Notes under the pieces: model-generated
Database searches by the model: none
What the model was told of the DNA's origin: nothing
Seen by the model: only the letters and a program-made list of their open reading frames with translations
NCBI GenBank assembly: GCA_002334985.1
Contig: DDBY01000076.1
Span: 15,475 to 20,665 of the forward strand
Direction: 5' to 3'
Origin: Micavibrio sp. UBA2020
GTDB taxonomy: Bacteria > Pseudomonadota > Alphaproteobacteria > Micavibrionales > UBA2020
DNA: 5,191 nucleotides
Shown here: piece after piece, positions 1-5,191 of the stretch
How the letters are laid out: each line of letters opens with the position of its first letter
Numbering within the stretch: the first letter of the stretch is position 1
Program-made: the position numbers and the translations under genes

Positions 1-9
1 GGGCGGTAA
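1..9 (+). CDS. Possible last codons and stop of an upstream gene
   Basis: Frame 1 reads two codons (Gly-Arg) and then TAA at 7-9, three bases before the GTG of the next gene. This spacing fits the tightly packed operon that follows, so an upstream coding sequence may end here. Only nine bases are visible, so this is inference from position and the product cannot be named. Confidence 0.25.
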   Translation, partial: GR

Positions 10-11
10 CT

Positions 12-599
12 GTGAGAGCGGACATCTGGGCTCTGTTTTTTTGTGCTGTTTTGGGTGCGACGCCTGCGGTGGTTTTAGCGCAAACGCCGCCTGAAGGGGC
101 AGCGCAGGCGCCTGTGGACCCCGCGGCGGCAGCGGCCCAGAAAGCCGCTGAAGAAGCCGCGGTCAAAGCAGCGGAAGAGGCGCGCCTTGCCGCGCTTAAC
201 AAGCCTTTCCGCGACACGCTTCTTTTCGCGCCTGCGGAAGTGACAGCGCTGCGTGAGGCGGCTGCCGGGCGCCGTACAAATGAAAAATTTCTGGAGGCGG
301 ATAAGGTCGAGCTTATTCCTATTGACCGCAAAATCAAACTGTCGGGTATCTACTATAAAGACGATAATAACTGGATTGTGTGGATGAACGGATACAAGTT
401 GCACCCGCGCTACCTGATGCCTGAAATTCACAAGATACAGGTTAAGCAAGACGAGGTTTATCTCGAGTGGTATGATATTGGCTTGAATGATGTCATTAAA
501 ATCAAGCTGCGCCCCCACCAGATTTACGATATTGTGACGGGCATTCTCTATAATGACACGGCGGGGGGCATGTCTCCGGATACAGGGGCGAATAGATGA
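12..599 (+). CDS. Secreted/periplasmic protein with GspB/MshK-like C-terminal domain
   Basis: This 195-residue protein is probably exported. Residues 1-23 look like a Sec signal peptide, with a hydrophobic core (WALFFCAVLGATPAVVLA) and a likely cut after VLA, before Q24. Residues 25-62 are a Pro/Ala stretch followed by an Ala-Glu-Lys-rich segment (about 36-62) likely to be helical. Residues about 105-182 form a compact beta-rich domain: LSGIYY, WIVWMNGYKL, IHKIQV and VYLEWYD follow the pattern of the small GspB/MshK domain of type II secretion and MSHA pilus accessory proteins (a strand, a 'W.VW.NG' turn, a 'V..D.V.L.W' strand). In those systems such proteins help the secretin or assembly platform in the periplasm; that role here is inferred from weak similarity and from the neighbouring pilus genes. 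GTG at 12 is the only start close to the signal peptide, with a weak purine-rich GGGCGG ahead of it. The frame stays open to the left edge, so a slightly longer N-terminus is possible. The stop overlaps the next start in ATGA. Confidence 0.72.
   Translation: MRADIWALFFCAVLGATPAVVLAQTPPEGAAQAPVDPAAAAAQKAAEEAAVKAAEEARLAALNKPFRDTLLFAPAEVTALREAAAGRRTNEKFLEADKVELIPIDRKIKLSGIYYKDDNNWIVWMNGYKLHPRYLMPEIHKIQVKQDEVYLEWYDIGLNDVIKIKLRPHQIYDIVTGILYNDTAGGMSPDTGANR
584..588 (+). promoter_or_regulatory. Ribosome binding site of the ABC ATPase gene
   Basis: AGGGG lies 7 bases before the ATG at 596, a good Shine-Dalgarno spacing. It supports the start that overlaps the preceding stop codon over the internal ATG at 635, which has no such sequence ahead of it. 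Confidence 0.5.
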
Positions 600-1375
600 G
601 CTCTGTTGCATCTGCCACGCCACCACAGTTAGCGATGTCTGACGTCGCCATCCATATCGACGGCATCGCTGCCGATTACGGGCATGGGCGCGTGATTGAA
701 AACATTTCATTTGACGTCAAGGCTGGGGAAACCTTCGGGCTTATCGGTCTGAACGGCGCGGGCAAGACGACGTTGATTAAAATTCTGCTCGGCCTCATGG
801 ACTCTGCCGCGGGCAGTGTCGGGATTTTCGGCAAGCGTATCCTCGACCCCGAAGCCAAGGCGCGCATCGCCTATCTTCCCGAAAAGTTCGAGCCGCCGCC
901 ATTTCTCTCCGGTCTTGAATTTGTCAAATTCTCCCTCGCGCTTTATGGCCGCCCTTACAGCAAGGAAGCGGTGCTGGAAGCCGCAGACCGCGTCGCGCTG
1001 TTGCGCCATGCGCTGCCGCGCCGCGTGAATACCTACTCCAAGGGTATGCGCCAGAAAACCGGCCTTATCGGGACGTGGATGACCGAATGTCCGCTGCTGA
1101 TACTCGACGAGCCGATGAGCGGCCTTGACCCGCGCGCGCGCGTTTTGGTCAAAGAAGAAATCATGCGTTGCCGCGAAAAAGGCATGACGGTTTTTTTAAG
1201 CTCCCACATCCTTGCGGATATGGACGAGCTGTGCGACCGCGTCGCCGTTTTGCACGATGGCGCCATTCAATTTGTCGGCACGCCCGCCGCGCTTCGCGAA
1301 CAGACGGAGCAGGCGTATCTGGAGCGTGCCTTCCTCAAGCTTATCGAAGGATCTAAAAGGGTTTACGAATCATGA
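596..1375 (+). CDS. ABC transporter ATP-binding protein
   Basis: A complete 259-residue ATPase of the ABC-2/CcmA-like type (COG1131 style). The motifs occur in order: Walker A GLNGAGKTT (51-59); a Q-loop region around YLPEKFEP (93-100), where Glu stands near the usual Gln position; signature YSKGMRQK (147-154), a variant of LSGGMRQR; Walker B LLILDEP (167-173) with Glu172 as the likely catalytic base; D-loop SGLDP (175-179); and switch His204 in SSHIL. All residues needed for ATP hydrolysis are present. It should act at the inner face of the cytoplasmic membrane with a separate permease, since it contains no membrane segment itself, and no permease gene is visible here. Its start overlaps the stop of the preceding gene and its stop overlaps the start of the next, both as ATGA, implying translational coupling with pilus genes. 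The substrate is unknown. The pilH ATPase of the Myxococcus pilGHI cluster is a precedent for an ABC ATPase in pilus biogenesis, but orthology is not shown. Confidence 0.93.
   Translation: MSSVASATPPQLAMSDVAIHIDGIAADYGHGRVIENISFDVKAGETFGLIGLNGAGKTTLIKILLGLMDSAAGSVGIFGKRILDPEAKARIAYLPEKFEPPPFLSGLEFVKFSLALYGRPYSKEAVLEAADRVALLRHALPRRVNTYSKGMRQKTGLIGTWMTECPLLILDEPMSGLDPRARVLVKEEIMRCREKGMTVFLSSHILADMDELCDRVAVLHDGAIQFVGTPAALREQTEQAYLERAFLKLIEGSKRVYES
1355..1361 (+). promoter_or_regulatory. Ribosome binding site of the TPR protein gene
   Basis: AAAAGGG lies 10 bases before the ATG at 1372, inside the end of the ABC ATPase gene. The spacing is a little long. A second purine-rich candidate, GAAGGAT, lies just upstream at about 1346-1352. 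The ATGA overlap suggests that coupling also contributes to initiation. Confidence 0.35.
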
Positions 1376-3057
1376 AACTGTTTGGCAGCAAAGACGACCA
1401 GCCTCAGGAAGACGTTTTCGCCGAAGAAGTGGACGGCGCGGAAGTGTCGGATGAAAGCTTCGAAGCATCGTCTGACGAAACCTTCGACGATAACGCCGGC
1501 GGTGCGCTCAGCGCCCCCAGCCGCGATTTGCACGGCGGTGGCGGCAAAAGCAAAAAAGGCCTTATGCTGGGCCTGCTCGCCCTCCTGCTCGCAGGGGGCG
1601 GTGGCGGCGCTTATTACTACATGATGATGATGGAACAGCCCGCGGCAACGCCGCGCGTGGCCAAAGTTCTGGGTGGTGCGCAGAATGCGGTGCCTGTGGC
1701 GCAGGGCGCAACACCCGCCGCGCAAGCGCAGGCGACCCCTACGGGCGCAGTGCCCCCGACGGTTGACGTGACCGCCGATATTCTGGGCGCGCCGCCCATG
1801 CCGCAAGTGCCAGCCGATGCCGCGCAAGACCCGCTGCTGGCCGCGGCTGCGCCGCCGGATGCAGACATGCCTGCCGATGCGGGCGCTATGCCCGCGCCGG
1901 ATGCGGCGGTTGCGCCTGTTGATGCCTTTGGTGAAATGGGCGCGCCGCCTGCGGATGTTGCGGTGCCTGTTGATGCGGCTGCAACCCCTGCAACAGATGC
2001 CGCGAGCGCAGCGCCTGTTGCGCCCGCCCCCGATGCGCTGGCCACCGCGCCGGATATGCCGGATGAAGCGCCCCTTGGCGATAGCTTTGCACCTGTGAGC
2101 GCGCCTGCGGATACGGCGGCTGCCGAAATCGCCGCGCCAAAAGAAGACCTGCCCATGCCGCACATGCTTGAAACGCCCGCGCCTGCACAGGGCGCTGCGC
2201 AAATCAGCGGCGATGGCGCAGTCACCGGCGCAACGACGGCTGCCCCCGCAGCTGCGCAAGGCCAGGCGCTGAGCGGAAACACGGCAAGTGCGCCGTCCAA
2301 CGCGGAAAAAGCGATTGTCGAAAATGCCGCGGTGCTTGACCAGCTGAGCGCACCGGCAGCGGCAACCGCGGCAGACCCCGCTGCGGCCGGCCGTACGGTG
2401 AATGAAATCCTCGGCGGCGGGCAGGATGCGATTGTGCGCCCGATGCCCGACAGCTACGTCGTCGTGCGCAAGGAAACCGATGGCAGCGCGCTGGCCGCCC
2501 GTTTGAAACAGGCGCGCACCGCGCTGATGGGCAACAACGATATGGCCGCGCTGCAAATGTTCAACGAAATGTATCAGGACTATCCGCGCGACGGCCGCGT
2601 CGCGATGGGCCGTGCGCTTTCGATGCAGAAACTGGGGCAGTACGACATGGCCCTGACCGCTTACGAGGAAATCCTTGAAAAGGACCCGAAGAACCTCGAG
2701 GCGCTGACCAACATGCTGGGCATCCTCAAGCAGCAAAACCCGTCTCTCGCGCTTGAAAAGCTGTCGGAACTGCGCGAAGCCTATCCGTTCAACGCGGATA
2801 TCGCGGCGCAGCTGGGCGTGGCTTATGCGGGCATGCAGTCTTATAGCGAAGCGCTGAAGTATTTCGACATCGCCGATGCACTGAAACCGGGCAACGGTTA
2901 TGTGATGTATAACCGTGCTGTCGCGCTTGACCGCATGGGGCAGGAAGAAAAAGCGGCCGCTGTGTACCGCCTTATCGTACGCCTCGCCGCCGAAGGCGCG
3001 CTGAAAGAGCCGGTGCCGGTCGAAGCGATACGCCAGCGCCTGTCCACCATGCGCTAA
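1372..3057 (+). CDS. Single-pass membrane protein with Ala/Pro-rich linker and C-terminal TPR domain (MshN-like architecture)
   Basis: This 561-residue protein has four visible parts. Residues 1-60 are a hydrophilic, strongly acidic, presumably cytoplasmic N-terminus ending in a short Gly/Lys stretch. Residues about 62-84 are one membrane segment (GLMLGLLALLLAGGGGG) with Lys residues before it and an odd YYYMMMM run at its outer end. Residues about 88-340 are a low-complexity Ala/Pro/Asp linker with repeated PxDA-type units. Residues about 373-540 contain about five TPR-like helical pairs, for example the repeats around 407-440 (LGQYDMALTAYEEILEKDP) and 475-507 (YSEALKYFDIADALKPG). The layout (cytoplasmic tail, one membrane helix, Pro-rich spacer, periplasmic TPRs) matches MshN of MSHA pilus loci, so a scaffold role in pilus assembly is likely, though inferred from architecture and context only. 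The start overlaps the ABC ATPase stop. The protein is longer than typical small TPR pilotins such as PilF, mainly because of the linker. Confidence 0.85.
   Translation: MKLFGSKDDQPQEDVFAEEVDGAEVSDESFEASSDETFDDNAGGALSAPSRDLHGGGGKSKKGLMLGLLALLLAGGGGGAYYYMMMMEQPAATPRVAKVLGGAQNAVPVAQGATPAAQAQATPTGAVPPTVDVTADILGAPPMPQVPADAAQDPLLAAAAPPDADMPADAGAMPAPDAAVAPVDAFGEMGAPPADVAVPVDAAATPATDAASAAPVAPAPDALATAPDMPDEAPLGDSFAPVSAPADTAAAEIAAPKEDLPMPHMLETPAPAQGAAQISGDGAVTGATTAAPAAAQGQALSGNTASAPSNAEKAIVENAAVLDQLSAPAAATAADPAAAGRTVNEILGGGQDAIVRPMPDSYVVVRKETDGSALAARLKQARTALMGNNDMAALQMFNEMYQDYPRDGRVAMGRALSMQKLGQYDMALTAYEEILEKDPKNLEALTNMLGILKQQNPSLALEKLSELREAYPFNADIAAQLGVAYAGMQSYSEALKYFDIADALKPGNGYVMYNRAVALDRMGQEEKAAAVYRLIVRLAAEGALKEPVPVEAIRQRLSTMR
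1681..2400 (+). repeat. Low-complexity Ala/Pro-rich coding repeat region
   Basis: This part of the TPR protein gene is built from irregular GCG/CCG/GAT codon patterns that encode repeated PADA, PVDA and PAPDA units (for example residues 147-150, 167-170, 182-185 and 199-202). The units are degenerate rather than exact tandem copies. The composition also leaves long open frames on the other strand. The likely role of the encoded stretch is a flexible spacer across the periplasm. Confidence 0.6.
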
Positions 3058-3063
3058 TCCCGC

Positions 3064-3873
3064 ATGCCGGATTTATTCGCTGGTCTGCCGCCGATTTTTT
3101 ACTACCTAACCACGGTTTTTCTGGGGCTGTGTCTGGGCAGTTTTGCCACGGCACTGGCCTGGCGTTTGCCGCGCGGCGTTTCCATGACGGCCAAGGCGCG
3201 CTCCGCCTGTCCGTCCTGCGGGCATGATTTGTCGGCGCGCGACCTCGTGCCGCTTCTGTCGTGGATTTTCTTGCGCGGGCGCTGCCGTTATTGCCGCACG
3301 CCTGTCGGTTTTCGCTATCCGCTGATGGAACTTGCGACGCTGGCGCTTTGTCTGGTGTTTCATGTTGTTTTCGGCATGTCGCTGATGACGCTTTGCGCCT
3401 TCGCCCTTGCGCCCGCGCTGGCGGCAATGGTCGATATCGATTTTCGCTATAAAATCCTGCCCGATGTGCTGAACCTGACCGTGGGGCTTGCGGGTGTCGC
3501 GGCGATTGCCGCGGCATCTGTTTTTGCTTTCGATGCGCCATCGCATCTCGTTTCGATGCTGGGGCAGGGGCTGGGCGCGGCGATTCTCTATGGCGGGCTT
3601 GCGTGGGGGTTGCGGTTTTTGTTTTTGAAGCTGATGCGCAAGGAAGCCCTCGGTCTTGGCGATGTTAAGTTTTTTGCGGCGGCGGGCGTATGGCTGGGGC
3701 TTTCGCCCGATGCGCTGGCGGCGTTTTTAATGCTCTCGGGCATCTTTGGCGTTTTTATCGCGCTTGTCTGGCGCAAGGCGACGGGGGAGACGGAATTTCC
3801 CTTCGGTCCTGCACTGATTGCATCGTTTCTGGCGGTGCTGCTGTGGCGCGGGCTTTATTTTGTTGTCATATAA
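3064..3873 (+). CDS. pilD: Type IV prepilin peptidase / N-methyltransferase (PilD/GspO family)
   Basis: A complete 269-residue polytopic inner-membrane aspartic protease (peptidase family A24) that cuts the leader from type IV prepilins and pseudopilins and methylates the new N-terminus. The N-terminal domain has the family hallmark GLCLGSFATALAWRLPRG (21-38), followed by two zinc-type cysteine pairs, C49-x2-C52 (CPSCGH) and C74-x2-C77 (CRYC), as in bifunctional PilD/GspO enzymes. The catalytic aspartates are visible in IDFRYKILPD (Asp126) and GLGDVKF (Asp200). The conserved FPFGPA motif lies near the C-terminus (245-250). Hydrophobic segments fit about seven to eight membrane helices. The length is close to that of the family. 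It starts 6 bases after the TPR gene stop with no clear Shine-Dalgarno sequence, so it probably depends on reinitiation from that gene. It is a prepilin peptidase beyond reasonable doubt; whether it serves pili only or also type II secretion cannot be told here. Confidence 0.97.
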   Translation: MPDLFAGLPPIFYYLTTVFLGLCLGSFATALAWRLPRGVSMTAKARSACPSCGHDLSARDLVPLLSWIFLRGRCRYCRTPVGFRYPLMELATLALCLVFHVVFGMSLMTLCAFALAPALAAMVDIDFRYKILPDVLNLTVGLAGVAAIAAASVFAFDAPSHLVSMLGQGLGAAILYGGLAWGLRFLFLKLMRKEALGLGDVKFFAAAGVWLGLSPDALAAFLMLSGIFGVFIALVWRKATGETEFPFGPALIASFLAVLLWRGLYFVVI

Positions 3874-3920
3874 GCCGCGGCGATTAAACGCTTAAATTTA
3901 TTTACCCTTTTTTTAGCTTA

Positions 3921-3954
3921 TGCCGTTAATCTTGTAGTGGGGATACAAGCGGCA
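3921..3954. repeat. Two-part inverted repeat upstream of pilT
   Basis: TGCCG (3921-3925) is complementary to CGGCA (3950-3954), and inside it CTTGTA (3931-3936) is complementary to TACAAG (3944-3949), with a 7-base loop and a 5-base bulge (TTAAT) on the left arm. The 11 paired bases could fold as an RNA hairpin if transcribed, or the inner CTTGTA-N7-TACAAG palindrome could be a binding site for a dimeric regulator. The symmetry is read directly from the sequence; the function is inference. Confidence 0.5.
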
Positions 3955-3979
3955 ACCGCGCCGCGTCGTCGCTGCGGTA

Positions 3980-4008
3980 TTGTCCTGCGCATCAGGCGGG
4001 CATATATA
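3980..4008 (+). promoter_or_regulatory. Candidate sigma-70-type promoter for pilT
   Basis: TTGTCC at 3980-3985 and TATATA at 4003-4008 resemble -35 and -10 boxes with an ideal 17-base spacer. Transcription would begin near 4015, giving a leader of about two dozen bases before the GTG at 4038 and leaving the ribosome binding site inside it. The overlapping TATAAG at 4005-4010 is an alternative -10 box with a 19-base spacer. This is a sequence match only. Confidence 0.4.
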
Positions 4009-4024
4009 AGAATAAGCTGTCAAA

Positions 4025-4031
4025 GAGGGGG
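4025..4031 (+). promoter_or_regulatory. Ribosome binding site of pilT
   Basis: The purine run GAGGGGG ends 6 bases before the GTG at 4038. It is the strongest Shine-Dalgarno-like sequence in the window and decides the GTG start, because the reading frame itself is open further upstream. Confidence 0.6.
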
Positions 4032-4037
4032 CTTCCC

Positions 4038-5191
4038 GTGGAAATTACCGAACTTTTGAAATTCACGCTCGATAACAAAGGCTCCGACTTGCACCTTGCC
4101 GGCGGTAACCAGCCGATTGTGCGTATCGACGGCGAACTTCAGCGCATCAAGACCGACGCCCTGACGCCCGACCAGATTCGCGCGATGCTCTTCTCCATCA
4201 TGACCGAAGAACAGCGCGCCGTGTACGAACGGGAGCTGGAGCATGACTTTGCTATCTCCCTCGGCGCGGATGCCCGCTTCCGTGTGAACGCCTTTACCAA
4301 CCGCGCGGGCTCCGCCGCGGTTTTGCGTGTGATTCCGACCAAAATTCCGACCATGGAACAACTCGACCTGCCGCCCGTCATGCGCCGTCTGGCGGAACTG
4401 GAAAAAGGTCTCGTGCTGGTGACCGGCCCGACGGGCTCGGGTAAATCGACCACGCTTGCGTCCATGATTAACCACATCAACGAAAACTATTCGTCGCACA
4501 TTCTGACCGTCGAAGACCCGGTGGAATTTTTTCACCCGTCTAAACGCGCGCTTGTAAACCACCGCGAGGTTGGCAACGATACGCGCAGTTTCGGCCGCGC
4601 CCTGAAAAGCGCCCTGCGTGAAGACCCGGACGTCATTCTGGTGGGGGAGATGCGCGACCACGAAACGATTTCACTTGCGCTCACCGCGGCGGAAACGGGT
4701 CACCTTGTTTTCGGCACCCTGCACTCCAACACCGCATCCAAAACCATCGACCGTATCATCGACGTTTTCCCCGCAGCGGAAAAAGAAATGGTACGCGCGA
4801 TGCTTTCAAGTTCTATTCAAGGCATTATCTCGCAGTCGCTGCTGTCCAAAGAAGGCGGCGGACGTGTGGCTGCGCATGAAATCATGGTCGGCTCCAACGC
4901 TATTCGCAACCTTATCCGCGAAAACCAGCTGGCGCAGATTTATTCCATGATTCAGACCGGTTCGCGCTACGGCATGCAAACCATGGAAGACTCGGTCAAC
5001 GACCTTCTTGAAAGCGGGCTGATTTCCGCTGAAACAGCGCATAACGCGCTCAAGAGCGGTGCCGAGGATACGGCCGAACAATCCGAAGGCACGCAAAGCG
5101 CGCCCGCGGGCAAAGCGCCACCACCGCAACCTGTGGCAGCGAAGAAAAGCCCCATCCTTGGCGGCATGAAACCGGCGCCCGCGCCGGCGCC
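4038..5191 (+). CDS. pilT: Type IV pilus retraction ATPase PilT (3' end outside window)
   Basis: The hexameric cytoplasmic ATPase that drives pilus retraction, and so twitching motility and often DNA uptake. It begins MEITELLKF, followed by SDLHL (16-20), as typical PilT proteins do. The motifs are intact: Walker A GPTGSGKST (130-138); Asp box around LTVEDPVEF (156-164); Walker B DPDVILVGEMRD (196-207) with Glu204; and His box ETGHLVFGTLHS (219-230) with His222 and His229. The retraction-specific AIRNLIRE signature (288-295) separates PilT from PilB and GspE, and PilU usually deviates there. These positions match classical PilT numbering. The start is GTG 4038. Homology to the usual chain of about 345 residues ends near residue 335; the frame then continues through at least 49 more residues of Ala/Pro/Gln-rich tail (SAPAGKAPPPQPVAAKK) and is cut by the window edge after codon 384. 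No stop codon is present in the window. A pilU gene often follows pilT but cannot be seen here. Confidence 0.97.
   Translation, partial: MEITELLKFTLDNKGSDLHLAGGNQPIVRIDGELQRIKTDALTPDQIRAMLFSIMTEEQRAVYERELEHDFAISLGADARFRVNAFTNRAGSAAVLRVIPTKIPTMEQLDLPPVMRRLAELEKGLVLVTGPTGSGKSTTLASMINHINENYSSHILTVEDPVEFFHPSKRALVNHREVGNDTRSFGRALKSALREDPDVILVGEMRDHETISLALTAAETGHLVFGTLHSNTASKTIDRIIDVFPAAEKEMVRAMLSSSIQGIISQSLLSKEGGGRVAAHEIMVGSNAIRNLIRENQLAQIYSMIQTGSRYGMQTMEDSVNDLLESGLISAETAHNALKSGAEDTAEQSEGTQSAPAGKAPPPQPVAAKKSPILGGMKPAPAPA

Larger units (their letters stand above)
3874..4037 (+). other. Intergenic region between prepilin peptidase and pilT genes
   Basis: This is the only sizeable non-coding stretch in the window. 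It begins with an AT-rich tract (about 3883-3920, including the palindrome TAAATTTA at 3893-3900 and a run of seven T at 3908-3914), then a two-part inverted repeat (3921-3954), a GC-rich segment, and a candidate promoter (3980-4008) just ahead of pilT. The T-run is not preceded by a GC-rich hairpin, so no convincing intrinsic terminator for the upstream operon is seen. The base composition break and the promoter-like elements suggest that pilT is, at least in part, transcribed separately. Confidence 0.6.

Noticed and set aside
75..710. A 211-codon minus-strand open frame
   Set aside because: It spans two well-supported plus-strand genes and their junction, and its product is Arg/His-rich as expected of a shadow frame.
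635..1375. Alternative start of the ABC ATPase at ATG 635
   Set aside because: The upstream ATG at 596 has a well-placed AGGGG and overlaps the previous stop codon in the same ATGA pattern used by the next gene. The shorter form cannot be excluded outright.
1617..2300. A 227-codon minus-strand open frame encoding Ala/Gly/Ser-rich sequence
   Set aside because: It is a complement shadow of the GCN/CCN codons in the linker, with no ribosome binding site or domain seen.
1363..2736. A 457-codon open frame on the minus strand opposite the TPR protein gene
   Set aside because: It lies opposite an Ala/Pro-rich, GC-rich coding region where stop codons are rare by composition. Its product is Arg/His/Cys-rich low-complexity sequence without a recognisable domain, and the plus-strand gene has a clear membrane helix and TPRs.
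3893..3914. Possible intrinsic terminator after the prepilin peptidase gene
   Set aside because: There is a run of seven T, but the only nearby symmetry is the AT-only TAAATTTA; no stable GC-rich stem precedes the T-run.
3955..3978. ACCGC/GCGGT pairing that might form a second hairpin upstream of pilT
   Set aside because: The stem is only five bases with a 14-base GC-rich loop, and it competes with an equally weak GCGG-CAA-CCGC pairing (3949-3959 region). This is expected by chance in GC-rich sequence.
4020..4661. A 213-codon minus-strand open frame opposite pilT
   Set aside because: The plus strand encodes unmistakable PilT motifs across the whole interval.

Overview
The window comes from a Gram-negative, probably proteobacterial chromosome. 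It carries prepilin peptidase and PilT genes of proteobacterial type, a secreted protein with a GspB/MshK-like domain, tightly packed genes, and GC-rich coding sequence with G/C-biased third codon positions. An alphaproteobacterium of the Micavibrio/rhodospirillal kind would fit the Ala/Pro-rich protein style, but this is only an impression and nothing in the window settles the taxonomy. No tRNA, rRNA, CRISPR array, insertion sequence or phage gene was seen.

Layout: all five genes are on the + strand. Positions 12-3873 look like one operon: a small exported protein with a GspB/MshK-like C-terminal domain (GTG start at 12), an ABC-transporter ATPase (596-1375), a single-pass membrane protein with a long Ala/Pro-rich linker and C-terminal TPRs (1372-3057), and a type IV prepilin peptidase (3064-3873). 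The first three are joined by two ATGA stop/start overlaps, and the peptidase starts 6 bases after the TPR gene. A 164-base intergenic region follows. It contains an AT-rich tract, a two-part inverted repeat and a plausible sigma-70-type promoter. It leads into a clear pilT retraction-ATPase gene, which starts at GTG 4038 with a strong Shine-Dalgarno sequence and runs off the right edge in an Ala/Pro-rich C-terminal tail.

Together the genes describe part of a type IV pilus (or MSHA-like/type II secretion-related) locus. The peptidase matures prepilins, the TPR protein and the GspB/MshK-like protein are likely envelope assembly factors, and PilT powers pilus retraction. The least expected member is the ABC ATPase, translationally coupled inside the pilus operon with no permease gene visible. 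The closest known parallel is the PilGHI ABC system of the Myxococcus pil cluster. No wholly new system is evident; the ABC ATPase context, the two poorly characterised envelope proteins and the inverted repeat upstream of pilT are the points most worth checking.
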